Assembly (NCBI GenBank): GCA_036563615.1
Contig: DATCMB010000014.1
Span: 186,001-250,000 of the forward strand
Source of the DNA: Candidatus Binatia bacterium
GTDB taxonomy: Bacteria > Desulfobacterota > Binatia > UBA12015
DNA: 64,000 bases
Reading direction: 5' to 3'
Shown here in pieces: positions 25,565 to 34,195 of the stretch. The notes below the pieces were generated by a model, which was not told where the DNA came from, searched no databases, and saw only the letters and a list, made by a program, of their open reading frames with translations. The position numbers and the translations under genes are program-made. Position 1 is the stretch's first letter, and every line of letters begins with the position of its first letter.

Positions 25565-26377
25565 TCAGGCGCGCTCGCGCGCGGCGTCGTCGAGGCAGTC
25601 GACCGGCAGCTCGAGGTACTCCCGGTAGACGAAGTCGCGGTGCTCGAGCAGCGAGGGGTCGAGCGCGGGACGCACGACCTCGTCGTCGATCGCGTAGACC
25701 GCGCGGATCGCGGCCGGCATCGGGCAGAGCTCTTCCGGCAGCGGCGCCACCAGCACGGCGAAGGTCGCCCAGTAGATGTCGAGCGCCGTGAGATGGTCGC
25801 CGATCAGGAAGCGGCTCCCCGCCGCGCGCTGGCGCGCGAGCTGGCTTGCGAGCAGGCGCAGCACCTCCGCGGCGCGCGCCGGAGCGGCGGCCGCCGCCTC
25901 CGGCGAGTAGCCGTACTTCGCCGCCATGCGCCGCATGCCCTCGGGTGCAGCGTCGCCCGCGCCCGCGAGGATCGGGTGCAGCAGCATCAGCCGCCGGCTC
26001 CAGCCGAAGCCCTGCTCGCCGATCAGCTCGTGGCACAGCCCGAACATCTGCGCGCGCAGCTCGGGGTCGCGCGGGATCAGCGGCGGCTCGGGCGCGAGGC
26101 GCTCGGCGAGGAACAGGATCTCGAGCGACGTCGTCCGCGGCCGCTCGTCGTTCCACACCGCGACCGGCGCGCTCGTCTGGCCGGTCCACTCGCGCAGCTC
26201 CTCGTTCGCGCCGCCGAGCTCCTGGCGCACGTAGGTCACCGGCAGGCGCTTGACGTAGAAGATGCCCTTCGCGGCCTCGCTCCACGGGCCGGGCACGCCG
26301 GCGGTCAGCACCAGGCGCAAGCCCTCGCGCTTGCGCGCCCCCGCGACGTCGATGAAGGTCGCCACGCGCGGCACCAT
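25565..26377 (-). CDS. Glutathione-S-transferase-like protein
   Basis: This 270-residue protein has an N-terminal thioredoxin-like half, with KGIFYVKRLPVTYVRQELGG and TGQTSAPVAVWNDERPRTTS (a cis-Pro segment followed by an acidic/Ser glutathione-contact loop). A helical C-terminal half contains SRFLIGDHLTALDIYWATFA, which matches the conserved N-capping box of GST domain II. Catalytic Ser/Cys assignment is unclear, so it may bind rather than conjugate. It probably shares a transcript with the M20 peptidase behind it. It diverges from the phosphotransferase gene at 26470. Confidence 0.8.
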   Translation of the reverse strand: MVPRVATFIDVAGARKREGLRLVLTAGVPGPWSEAAKGIFYVKRLPVTYVRQELGGANEELREWTGQTSAPVAVWNDERPRTTSLEILFLAERLAPEPPLIPRDPELRAQMFGLCHELIGEQGFGWSRRLMLLHPILAGAGDAAPEGMRRMAAKYGYSPEAAAAAPARAAEVLRLLASQLARQRAAGSRFLIGDHLTALDIYWATFAVLVAPLPEELCPMPAAIRAVYAIDDEVVRPALDPSLLEHRDFVYREYLELPVDCLDDAARERA

Positions 26378-26469
26378 GTCGCGTCGGCGATCTCGCGGCA
26401 AGCAGGTCTGCTGCGGTCGCCTCGCGCGCCGCCGATGTGATAGCGAGGTCGGCCGCGGAGGACGGCAGG

Positions 26470-27537
26470 ATGGCGATCGGCGATCAACGGGACCTCGACC
26501 TCGCGCGCACACGGCTCACCGAGTACTTCGCGGGCAAGCTGCCCGACGCCCGCGACGTCGCGGTGGAGAACCTGCTCTCGCCCGGCATGGGCTTCTCGAA
26601 CGAGACGCTGCTCTGCGACCTCGCGTACGCGCAAGGCGGCGAGCGTCGCACGGAGCCGCTCGTGATCCGCGTGCGGCCGCAGGCGCAGGTCTTTCCCGAG
26701 TACGACCTGCGCCTGCAGTACGACGTCATGCAGCGGCTCGCGCCGACCGACGTTCCGGTGCCGAACCTGCGCTGGTTCGAGGAGGCGCCCGACGTGCTCG
26801 GCGCGAGCTTCTACGTCATGGACCGCATCGAGGGCATCGTGCCGCCGGACCATCCGCCGTACCACGTCTCGGGCCCGTGCGTGGACATGACGCCCGAGGG
26901 CCGCGCCGCGCTGTGGTGGGACGGGCTCGACAAGCTCGCGCGCGTCCACAAGCTCGACTGGAAGGCGCTCGGCTTCGGCTTTCTCGACCACCCCGAGCGC
27001 GGCGCGACGCCGCTCGCCCAGCAGCTCGCGTACTACCAAAAATTCTTCGAGTGGGCGGCGGAGGGGCGTCCGCAGCCGACGGTCGAGCCGGCGCTCGAGT
27101 GGCTCGTCGCCAACCAGCCGAAGGACGAGCCGGTCGCGCTGTGCTGGGGCGACGCGCGCATCGGCAACATGATCTTCGACCAGAACCGCTGCGTCGCGGT
27201 GCTCGACTGGGAGATGGTATCGCTCGGCAACCCCGAGCAGGACCTCGGCTGGTGGCTGTTCCTCGACTGGCACCACTCGGACGGCATCGGCGTGCCGCGC
27301 CTCGCAGGCTTCCCGACGCGCGAGGAGACGATCGCGCGCTACGAGGAGCTGATGGGGCGCAAGGTGCGCGACCTGCACTACTACGAGGTCTTCGCGGCCT
27401 GCCGCTTCGCGATCATCATGATCCGCATCGCCGCGCTGGTGCGCGCGGCGAACCTGCCGACGCCCGACGACTTCGAGCGCAACAACACCTGCACGCAGGG
27501 GCTCGCGAAGCTGCTCGACCTGCCGCCGCCGAGCTGA
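26470..27537 (+). CDS. Phosphotransferase of the APH/ACAD10-11 type
   Basis: This 355-residue kinase-fold protein has the glycine-rich NLLSPGMGFSNETLLCDL, the lysine-equivalent strand PLVIRVRPQ, the catalytic loop ALCWGDARIGNMIF and the metal-binding VAVLDWEMVSLGNPEQDLGW (D-W-E). This subgroup resembles the kinase domains fused to acyl-CoA dehydrogenases ACAD10/11, which phosphorylate 4-hydroxy acyl groups. The genes for acyl-CoA synthesis and a crotonase a few kilobases downstream make a role in hydroxy-acyl-CoA catabolism reasonable but unproven. The ATG at 26470 follows GGCAGG closely. Confidence 0.82.
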   Translation: MAIGDQRDLDLARTRLTEYFAGKLPDARDVAVENLLSPGMGFSNETLLCDLAYAQGGERRTEPLVIRVRPQAQVFPEYDLRLQYDVMQRLAPTDVPVPNLRWFEEAPDVLGASFYVMDRIEGIVPPDHPPYHVSGPCVDMTPEGRAALWWDGLDKLARVHKLDWKALGFGFLDHPERGATPLAQQLAYYQKFFEWAAEGRPQPTVEPALEWLVANQPKDEPVALCWGDARIGNMIFDQNRCVAVLDWEMVSLGNPEQDLGWWLFLDWHHSDGIGVPRLAGFPTREETIARYEELMGRKVRDLHYYEVFAACRFAIIMIRIAALVRAANLPTPDDFERNNTCTQGLAKLLDLPPPS

Positions 27538-27664
27538 CGGCCGCGGATTGAACCCGACCGCGGGCGGACAGGCGCGCGGACGCATCGCGCGCCGGGCTGA
27601 CGGCCGCCGAGCGCGCCACCCCCCTCCGGGAGGAGCGCCGGCGGCCCGCCCGAGCCTCCGATTT

Positions 27665-27997
27665 CTACGCGGCGTCGAACAGCTTGAGCGCCATCGTGCC
27701 GTGCGTCGCCGCGGCGCCGGCGCGCAGCGCGGATGCGATGAAGGTCGCCTCGGTGATCTCCTCTCGCGTCGCGCCCGCCTTCTTCGCGGCGCGCGCGTGC
27801 GCCTCGATGCAGTACGGACACTGCGTCGTGAGCGCGACCGCGATCGCGATCAGCTCGCGGTACTTGCGCGGGATCGCGCCGTCCTCGCGCCCGACGATGC
27901 GCTCGAGGCCGAGCCACGCTTCGTACTCGGCGGGCGCGAGCTGCTTCATCTCGCGCAGCCGCTTGATGTCTTCGGGATCGTGGTAGTGCGCCGACAT
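27665..27997 (-). CDS. Carboxymuconolactone decarboxylase/AhpD-like protein
   Basis: This 110-residue all-helical protein carries the CxxC active-site motif ALTTQCPYCIEAHARAAKKA with the downstream histidine, the AhpD-type alkylhydroperoxidase signature. Such proteins use the paired cysteines for peroxide reduction or thiol relay. The ATG at 27997 follows GAGGAGGGT. Its start faces the marR-ClC operon across 100 bases, so it may be a target of that MarR regulator, an arrangement common for redox-responsive MarR proteins. Confidence 0.88.
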   Translation of the reverse strand: MSAHYHDPEDIKRLREMKQLAPAEYEAWLGLERIVGREDGAIPRKYRELIAIAVALTTQCPYCIEAHARAAKKAGATREEITEATFIASALRAGAAATHGTMALKLFDAA

Positions 27998-28085
27998 GGG
28001 ACCCTCCTCGCGCGACCAGAGCAGGACGCCGCAGCCGTGGCAACCCGAAGCGTCCCTTGCGCGCGCCAAACGGCTTCCCTAAGTC

Positions 28086-28096
28086 GTATTGGATAC
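28086..28096. promoter_or_regulatory. Candidate MarR operator GTAT-N3-ATAC
   Basis: GTATTGGATAC is a perfect inverted repeat with a three-base spacer. It sits directly in front of the marR start codon (28098), in the 100-base gap shared with the divergent AhpD-like gene. Its AT-rich character is unusual here and the position suits autoregulation by the adjacent MarR protein. Arms of four bases are short, so chance is possible. Confidence 0.35.
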
Positions 28097-28097
28097 C

Positions 28098-28640
28098 ATG
28101 CAATTGCCGGCGCCCCGCAAGAGCGCGCGCACGGGCGACGGGCGCGACACGCGGACGATCCTCGAGGCGCTGCGCCGCATCGTCCGCGAGCTGCGCCTCA
28201 CCGCGCGCGTCGCCGAGCGCAAGCACGGCGTGAGCGCGGCGCAGCTCTTCGTGCTGCACGTCCTCGCGCACGAGGGAGAGATGTCGGTGAACGAGCTCGC
28301 GGAGCGGACGTTCACGGACCAGAGCTCGGTGTCGGTGGTGGTGACGCGGCTCGCGGAGGCCGGGCTCGTCGTGCGCCGGCGCGCGCAGGACGACCGCCGG
28401 CGCGCCGAGATCGCGCTCACGCCGCGCGGCCGCGCGCTCGTGCGCCGCGTGCCCGCCGAGCCGGCGCAGGCGCGCGTCGTCGCGGCGCTCGAGCGCATGC
28501 CGGCGCGCGAGCGCGAGGCGCTCGGCCGCGGCCTCGAGGCGCTGGTACGCGAGATGGGCATCGCGGACGGCGCCGCGGAGATGTTCTTCGAGGACGGCGC
28601 CCGCCGCGCGCGGGCCCGGGCGCGGAAGCGGTCGACGTGA
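28098..28640 (+). CDS. MarR-family transcriptional regulator
   Basis: This 180-residue protein has a MarR winged helix: LFVLHVLAHEGEMSVNELAE, the recognition helix TDQSSVSVVVTRLAEAGLV, and the wing RRRAQDDRRRAEIALTPRG. The C-terminus is rich in Arg and Ala. It probably represses its own operon and the divergent AhpD-like gene. Its stop overlaps the GTG of the ClC gene by four bases, tying regulator and channel together. No cysteine sensor is evident, so the ligand is unknown. The ATG at 28098 is preferred over a TTG nine bases upstream. Confidence 0.88.
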   Translation: MQLPAPRKSARTGDGRDTRTILEALRRIVRELRLTARVAERKHGVSAAQLFVLHVLAHEGEMSVNELAERTFTDQSSVSVVVTRLAEAGLVVRRRAQDDRRRAEIALTPRGRALVRRVPAEPAQARVVAALERMPAREREALGRGLEALVREMGIADGAAEMFFEDGARRARARARKRST

Positions 28641-30472
28641 GCGAGCTGCAGCCCGCGCCAGCCGGCACCACGTCGGGCGCGCTGCCGGTCTCGCCCTCGC
28701 TCGAGCTCGCAGCACCGCGCGCGACGACGCTCGTCACGCCGCGCATCCTGTACGTCAGCGCGTGCGCGCTCGCGGTCGGCTGCGCGGCGGGCTTCGTCGC
28801 GCAGCTCCTGACCGCGCTGATCGCGCTCTTCACCAACGCCGCGTTCTTCGGACGCCTGAGCGTCGCGCCGGCGTCGCCGGCGGACAATCACCTCGGCCTG
28901 GCGGTGGTGCTCGTGCCGGTCGTCGGCGGGCTCGTCGTCGGGCTGCTCGCGCGCTACGGCTCGCACGCGATCCGCGGCCACGGCATCCCCGAGGCGATGG
29001 AGCAGGTGCTCTTCAACCGCAGCCGCATCGCGCCGCGGGTGACGTTCTTGAAGCCTCTGTCGGCCGCGATCGCGATCGGCACGGGCGGACCGTTCGGCGC
29101 CGAGGGGCCGATCATCGCGACCGGCGGCGCGCTCGGCTCGCTCGTCGGCCAGGTGCTGCACATCACCGCGCACGAGCGCAAGACGCTGCTCGCCGCGGGC
29201 GCCGCTGGCGGCATGGCGGCGACCTTCGGCAGCCCGGTGTCGGCGGTGCTGCTCGCGGTCGAGCTGCTGCTCTTCGAGTACCGGCCGCGCTCGCTGATTC
29301 CGGTCGCGCTCGCGAGCGTCGCCGCGACCGGCGTGCGCCTCGCGCTGGTCGGCGCCGAGCCGGCGTTCGCGATGCCGGAGCTCGCGCGGCCGACCGACCT
29401 CGCCCTCGCCGTCTACGCCGGGCTCGGGCTCGTGATCGGCTTCGCGGCGGTCGCGGTGACGCGGCTCGTGTACGCGATCGAGGACGGCTTCGCCCGCCTG
29501 CCGATCCACTGGATGTGGTGGCCGGCGCTCGGCGCGGTCGCGGTCGGCGTCGCGGGCTACCTCGTGCCGCGCACGCTCGGCGTCGGCTACGACAACATCG
29601 ACGACATCCTGTCGGGACGCATCCTCGGCGCGCCGCTGCTCGTGCTGTGCGTCGCGAAGCTCGCGTCGTGGGCGATCGCGCTCGGCAGCGGCACCTCGGG
29701 CGGCACGCTGGCGCCGCTCTTCACCGTCGGCGGCGCGCTCGGCGCCCTGCTCGGCGCGTCCGCGCAAGCAATGCTTCCCGACGCGGCGATCGACCCGCGG
29801 ATCGGCGCGCTGGTCGGGATGGCGGCGATCTTCGCGGGCGCTTCGCGCGCGGTGCTCGCGTCGGTGGTGTTCGCGTTCGAGACCACGCAGCAGCCGATGG
29901 GGCTCCTGCCGCTCCTCGCCGGCTGCAGCTCGGCCTACCTCGTCTCGTGCCTGCTGCTGCGCAACTCGATCATGACCGAGAAGATCGTGCGGCGCGGCGC
30001 GCGCGTGCTCGGCGAGTACGCCGCCGACTTCCTCGATCAGGTGCTGGTGCGCGACGTCGCGAGCAACCCGGTGGTGACGCTCGATGCCGACGCCACGGTC
30101 GCCGACGTCAAGCACTGGCTACGCTCGCACACGCCGCCGACCACCCACCAGGGCTTCCCGGTCACGGCCGCCGACGGACGCCTGATCGGCGTGCTGACGC
30201 GCCGCGACCTGTTCGACGGCGACGACGCGCGCGCCGACGCCACGCGCCGCATCCGCGAGCTCGTCAAGCGCCCGCCCGCGGTCGTCCACCCCGACAACTC
30301 GCTGCGCGAGGCCGCCGACCACATGCTGCGCGAGAACGTCGGCCGCCTGCCGGTGGTCGAGCGCGAGCGCCCGCACGCCGTGGTCGGCATCGTGACCCGA
30401 AGCGACCTCCTCGCCGCGCACCGGCGGCGCCTCGACGAGGAATCGACGGTCGAGCGCCCGCTCCGCAGCTAG
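28637..30472 (+). CDS. ClC chloride channel/antiporter with C-terminal CBS pair
   Basis: This 611-residue protein is a ClC with about ten to twelve re-entrant helices. Selectivity-filter segments are HAIRGHGIPEAME, the gating block GTGGPFGAEGPIIATGGALG with the conserved external-gate Glu, and GSGTSGGTLAPLFTVGGALG. Two CBS domains follow from about residue 465 (VRDVASNPVVTL and PVTAADGRLIGVLTRRDL), which usually bind adenine nucleotides and tune gating. The gate Glu favours an H+/Cl- exchanger. It is translationally coupled to marR (GTGA overlap) and meets the convergent acyl-CoA synthetase gene with a four-base tail overlap. Confidence 0.92.
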   Translation: MSELQPAPAGTTSGALPVSPSLELAAPRATTLVTPRILYVSACALAVGCAAGFVAQLLTALIALFTNAAFFGRLSVAPASPADNHLGLAVVLVPVVGGLVVGLLARYGSHAIRGHGIPEAMEQVLFNRSRIAPRVTFLKPLSAAIAIGTGGPFGAEGPIIATGGALGSLVGQVLHITAHERKTLLAAGAAGGMAATFGSPVSAVLLAVELLLFEYRPRSLIPVALASVAATGVRLALVGAEPAFAMPELARPTDLALAVYAGLGLVIGFAAVAVTRLVYAIEDGFARLPIHWMWWPALGAVAVGVAGYLVPRTLGVGYDNIDDILSGRILGAPLLVLCVAKLASWAIALGSGTSGGTLAPLFTVGGALGALLGASAQAMLPDAAIDPRIGALVGMAAIFAGASRAVLASVVFAFETTQQPMGLLPLLAGCSSAYLVSCLLLRNSIMTEKIVRRGARVLGEYAADFLDQVLVRDVASNPVVTLDADATVADVKHWLRSHTPPTTHQGFPVTAADGRLIGVLTRRDLFDGDDARADATRRIRELVKRPPAVVHPDNSLREAADHMLRENVGRLPVVERERPHAVVGIVTRSDLLAAHRRRLDEESTVERPLRS

Positions 30473-32289
30473 CGATCGAGCAGATCGAGCTTCTCGCGCT
30501 CGGCGAACTCGCGACGCAGCTCCTCGTACGCGCTCCGCGTGAACGGATGGAACGTGGTGTCGCCGCGGCGCCGCCAGTAGATGCGCGCGTCGTCGCCGAG
30601 CCGGTTCAGATCGAAGTGCACCTTCTTCAGGTTGCGCACCAAGATCTTCTCGGTCTGCGTGTACTCGAACTCGTCGACGATGCGGACGAAGTCCGGGAAC
30701 CACTTGCGGTCCATGCCGCCGCCCGTGACCTGCGCCTCGCAGAAGTCGAAGAAGCTCTGCGGATCGAAGGTCGCGCCCTCGCGCAGCTTGAGCGCCACCA
30801 TCACCAGCTCGTCCGACACCGAGCACGGCACGCCGTAGGCCGCCGCGAGCACGATGTCGTCGTGCTCCTGGATCAGGCGCGCGACCTGCAGCGCCGAGAA
30901 GTTCTCGCCGTCCTTGCGGATCCAGTCGTCCGTGCGGCCGTCGAAGAACAGGTAGCGCTTGCCGTCGCGGATCAGGATGTGGCCGAGGTCGCCCGAGTGG
31001 TAGACGCCGTCGCGGTACTTCGAGCTGTTGGCCTGCGGGTTGTCGTAGTAGCCCTGGAAGAGGCCGGTGTCGGGCGCGCAGCGGCAGATCTCGCCCACGG
31101 CTTCCGCGTAGTTCGTGATCTTGCCGTCCGCGTCGAGGATCGCCGGCGGGCACTCCTCGCCCTTCTCGTTGAGGATCTTGACGGCCGGATCGGTGATCTC
31201 GCCGACCGAGCCGCGCGGGTCGCCCTTGCGGCGGAAGGTGCTGATCGCGGCCTCGGTCGAGCCGTAGAGCTCGAACATGTCCTCGAGCCCGAGCCACTTG
31301 GTGAACTTTTCGATGTCCGGTGCCGCGGCGCCGTTGCCGACCGCGTACTTGAGCTTGTTCTTCGGGTTGTTCGTGACCTCGCGCAGGATGCGCTCCTCGT
31401 CGCCGCCGTACTCGCGCGAGATCGCGCCGAGCACGTAGTGCACGGGCTCGCCGACGTAGTTCCAGTAGGTCACGCCGTGCCGGAAGACGTCCGGCAGGAA
31501 GCTCGACGCGCTGAAGCGCTCGCGCAGCGCGAGCTGGCCGCCGACGTGGAACGCGGGCTGGAAGCCCAGGAACATCGCGTTCGAGTGGAACAGCGGCATG
31601 CAGGCGTAGCCGATGTCGTTCTCGGTGAGCCCGAGGTTCGACGACACGGCCATGCCGATCAGCAGGAGCTTCATGTGGTTGTTGAGGATGCCCTTCGGCA
31701 GCCCGGTCGTGCCCGAGGTGTAGATCACCATCAGCGGCTCGTTCGGGTCGACCTTGACGTCCGGACGCTCGAGCTCCTTCTCGACCGGCCCGATCTCGTT
31801 GGTCACGCACTCCATCAGATCGGGGCCCGCGACCTCCTGATCCTGGTAGCTGCGCAGGAAGAGCACGTTCTCGCGCGGCACGGTCTCGAGGTCGGAGATG
31901 ATGCGCATCACCTCGTCCTGCAGGCGCTGGTCGACGATCAGGATGCGCGAGCGCGACTGGTTGATGACGCCCGCGAGCGTCTCGCCGCGCAGACCCGTGT
32001 TGACGCCGAAGAGCTTCAGCCCGGCGTACGCGCAGCCGCCGTACAGGCTCAGCAGCTCGAGGTGGTTCTCGAGCAGCATCGCGACGTTGCCCGGCCTGCC
32101 CTCCTCGATGTAGCCGAGGCGCCGCAAGAGGAAGTGCGCCATGCGCACGGACTCGTCGCGGTAGCGCCGGTAGGTCCAGGTCTTCGCGCCGTGGTGGAGA
32201 AAGGGGCGCGGGCCGAGCTCGGGGTGCAGACCCCGGGCCTCGATCTGCGAGCCCATGTCGAAGGGAACGTCCGAGAAGCTGAAAGCCAT
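30469..32289 (-). CDS. Long-chain acyl-CoA synthetase (AMP-forming, FATP-like)
   Basis: This 606-residue adenylate-forming enzyme has the P-loop VIYTSGTTGLPKGI, the adenine-site ELYGSTEAAIST, YHSGDLGHIL and the hinge region (LFFDGRTDDWIRKDGENFSA). It lacks the usual extended K-T-G-K ending and instead ends like FATP/FadD6-type very-long-chain synthetases (EYTQTEKILVRNLKKVHFD). It activates fatty acids to acyl-CoA through an acyl-AMP. The gene diverges from the crotonase gene across 102 bases, so both may be expressed together for fatty-acid or related acid catabolism. Confidence 0.92.
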   Translation of the reverse strand: MAFSFSDVPFDMGSQIEARGLHPELGPRPFLHHGAKTWTYRRYRDESVRMAHFLLRRLGYIEEGRPGNVAMLLENHLELLSLYGGCAYAGLKLFGVNTGLRGETLAGVINQSRSRILIVDQRLQDEVMRIISDLETVPRENVLFLRSYQDQEVAGPDLMECVTNEIGPVEKELERPDVKVDPNEPLMVIYTSGTTGLPKGILNNHMKLLLIGMAVSSNLGLTENDIGYACMPLFHSNAMFLGFQPAFHVGGQLALRERFSASSFLPDVFRHGVTYWNYVGEPVHYVLGAISREYGGDEERILREVTNNPKNKLKYAVGNGAAAPDIEKFTKWLGLEDMFELYGSTEAAISTFRRKGDPRGSVGEITDPAVKILNEKGEECPPAILDADGKITNYAEAVGEICRCAPDTGLFQGYYDNPQANSSKYRDGVYHSGDLGHILIRDGKRYLFFDGRTDDWIRKDGENFSALQVARLIQEHDDIVLAAAYGVPCSVSDELVMVALKLREGATFDPQSFFDFCEAQVTGGGMDRKWFPDFVRIVDEFEYTQTEKILVRNLKKVHFDLNRLGDDARIYWRRRGDTTFHPFTRSAYEELRREFAEREKLDLLDR

Positions 32290-32391
32290 AGCCGCGGACC
32301 ATAGCCGAAGTCGTCGGCGGGGATAAAGGGGGCGGCCCCTTCTGCGAGAGGTCGAGTTGCAAACCGGCATGCGGCGCGTCAGTGCAGGGGC

Positions 32392-33204
32392 ATGGAAGAG
32401 CAGGTCCTCAAGGTCGAGAAGGCGGACGGCATCGCCACCCTGACGCTGAACCGTCCGCAGGCGATGAACGCGCTGTCGCGCGCGCTGCGCCGCGCGCTGA
32501 TCCAGACGTTCGGCGAGCTCGCGACGGATCCGGAGACGCGCGTCGTCATCCTGACCGGCGCCGGGCGCGCCTTCTGCGCAGGTCTCGACCTGAAAGAGCT
32601 CGGCGGCGAGGCCGGCGACACCGCGGCCAACGAGACCGAGGCCGCGATCTCGGGCGGCGAGCTGGTCAAGACGATGGCCCGCCTCGAGCAGCCGATCATC
32701 GGCGCGATCAACGGCTTCGCCATCACCGGCGGCTTCGAGCTCGCGCTCGCCTGCGACGTGCTGATCGCGTCGACCGAGGCGCGCTTCGCCGACACGCACG
32801 CGCGCGTCGGCATCATGCCCGGGTGGGGCTTGAGCCAGAAGCTGTCGCGCACGATCGGCATCTACCGCGCGAAGGAGCTGTCGCTGACCGGCAACTACCT
32901 CTCCGCGCAGCAGGCCGAGGCGTGGGGGCTCGTGAACCGCGTCGTCGCGCCCGAGGAGCTGCTGCCGACCTGCCAGGCGCTCGCGCGCGACATGCTGTCG
33001 TGCGACCCCGAGCTGCTGCGCGCCTACAAGCGGGTGATCGACGAGGGCTACGCCGTGACCTTCGCGGACGGCATGCGCATCGAGGCCGAGGCGTCGCGCG
33101 CGCACGCGAGCCGCGTGACGCCCGAGGCGATCGCCGCGCGGCGCGCCAAGGTGCAGGAGCGCGGCCGCGCCCAGTCGAGCGGTGGCGGCGGTGCGCGCTC
33201 CTGA
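32392..33204 (+). CDS. Enoyl-CoA hydratase/isomerase (crotonase) family protein
   Basis: This 270-residue crotonase has the CoA-binding TLNRPQAMNALSRALR, the first oxyanion segment GRAFCAGLDLKEL and the second ITGGFELALACD. The first catalytic Glu (in GGFELA) is present. The position of the second Glu, normally P-E-x-x-x-G-x-x-P-G, reads THARVGIMPGWG, with His where Glu is expected. This implies a reaction other than simple syn-hydration, or a weakened hydratase. The family includes isomerases, dehalogenases and hydrolases. The gene overlaps the start of bluB by 23 bases. Confidence 0.9.
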   Translation: MEEQVLKVEKADGIATLTLNRPQAMNALSRALRRALIQTFGELATDPETRVVILTGAGRAFCAGLDLKELGGEAGDTAANETEAAISGGELVKTMARLEQPIIGAINGFAITGGFELALACDVLIASTEARFADTHARVGIMPGWGLSQKLSRTIGIYRAKELSLTGNYLSAQQAEAWGLVNRVVAPEELLPTCQALARDMLSCDPELLRAYKRVIDEGYAVTFADGMRIEAEASRAHASRVTPEAIAARRAKVQERGRAQSSGGGGARS

Positions 33205-33880
33205 CGAGCTGCTCGTCCCGCAGGAGCCGTTCGCGCTCGCCGAAGACGTTCGTCGCGCGGTCTACGAGGTGATCCGCACGCGGCGCGACGTGCGTCACTT
33301 CGCCCCCGAGCGCGACGTCGACCCGGAGGTGCTCGAGCGCATCCTCGATGCCGCGCACCACGCGCCGAGCGTCGGCTTCTCGCAGCCCTGGGGCTTCGTG
33401 CTGGTGCGCGACCGCGAGCAGCGCGCGCGGATCCGCGAGAGCTTTCTCCGCTGCCGCGCGCGCGAGGCCGAGCGCTTCCGCGGCGAGCGGCGCGAGAAGT
33501 ACCTGTCGCTGCAGCTCGAGGGCATCGTCACCGCGCCGCTCAACGTCTGCGTCGCGGTCGACCTCCGTCCGGGCGACGAGGCCGTGCTCGGCACGATCTC
33601 GCAGCCCGAGGCGCTGCGCTTCAGCGCCTGCTGCGCGGTGCAGAACCTCTGGCTCGCGGCCCGGGCGGAAGGCATCGGCGTCGGCTGGGTGAGCATCGTC
33701 GAGCCCGCGGTGCTGCGCGAGGAGCTCGCGCTGCCCGACGGCGTGGAGCCGGTCGCCTACCTCTGCGTCGGGCACCCGATCGCGTTCCGCTCGCAGCCGA
33801 TGCTCGAGGAGGTCGGCTGGCGTCCGCGGCGTCCGCTCGCGGAGGTCGTGCACGAGAACGGGCGCTGGCGCGATCGCTGA
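33182..33880 (+). CDS. bluB: 5,6-dimethylbenzimidazole synthase BluB
   Basis: This 232-residue flavin-destructase has the BluB-specific nitroreductase-fold signatures VIRTRRDVRHFAPE, HHAPSVGFSQPWGFVLV and WVSIVEPAVLREELALPDGV, followed by VAYLCVGHP. BluB fragments reduced FMN with oxygen to give the lower ligand of vitamin B12. The GTG at 33182 overlaps the crotonase by 23 bases; GTG at 33191 is an in-frame alternative. No other cobalamin-synthesis gene is adjacent, but a cobalamin-dependent MetH is encoded 13.6 kb away. The link to the crotonase is positional only. Confidence 0.9.
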   Translation: MAAVRAPDELLVPQEPFALAEDVRRAVYEVIRTRRDVRHFAPERDVDPEVLERILDAAHHAPSVGFSQPWGFVLVRDREQRARIRESFLRCRAREAERFRGERREKYLSLQLEGIVTAPLNVCVAVDLRPGDEAVLGTISQPEALRFSACCAVQNLWLAARAEGIGVGWVSIVEPAVLREELALPDGVEPVAYLCVGHPIAFRSQPMLEEVGWRPRRPLAEVVHENGRWRDR

Positions 33881-34195
33881 GCGCGCGCGCGCGAGCGGGC
33901 GCGGCCGATCGAGCTGGCCAGATCGGGCTCGTCGGTTTCGGCTGGTCAGGCGCGGCTGTCCGGTGTCGCCGGACGATCGGTCGGCGCGCTCGGAGCGGTG
34001 GTCGAGATGAACCAGGCCGGTCCAGCTCGACCACCAGGCGCGTCGCTTCGACCACCACCCTCCCCTGCACGGTCGCGATTGCGTCGCGATTGCGCGCGTC
34101 GTTCGCGGACGAAGCGATCCGGTTGCTTTTTTGCTTGTCGCGCGCTCGCATTCGTGCTTTCTCTCGACGTGAAGTCGCTGCGAAGGAGGGACGAG
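33881..34195. other. Intergenic region with a long hairpin, upstream of the RTX-type gene
   Basis: This 315-base gap holds no convincing gene. A perfect 10-base inverted repeat GGTGGTCGAG (33997-34006)/CTCGACCACC (34026-34035) with a 19-base loop could end bluB transcription. Its right arm recurs partly at about 34047 (TTCGACCACCA). GTCGCGATTGC is repeated in tandem at 34072-34082 and 34083-34093. A T-rich run at about 34131 and a strong ribosome site (GAAGGAGGG) precede the RTX-type gene, whose promoter should lie here, though no clear -35/-10 pair is visible. Confidence 0.5.

Noticed and set aside
33998..34195. Upstream extension of the RTX-type protein
   Set aside because: The frame is open, but the ATG at 34196 has a strong ribosome site and is followed at once by a standard signal peptide, while the extension is Pro/Arg-rich.
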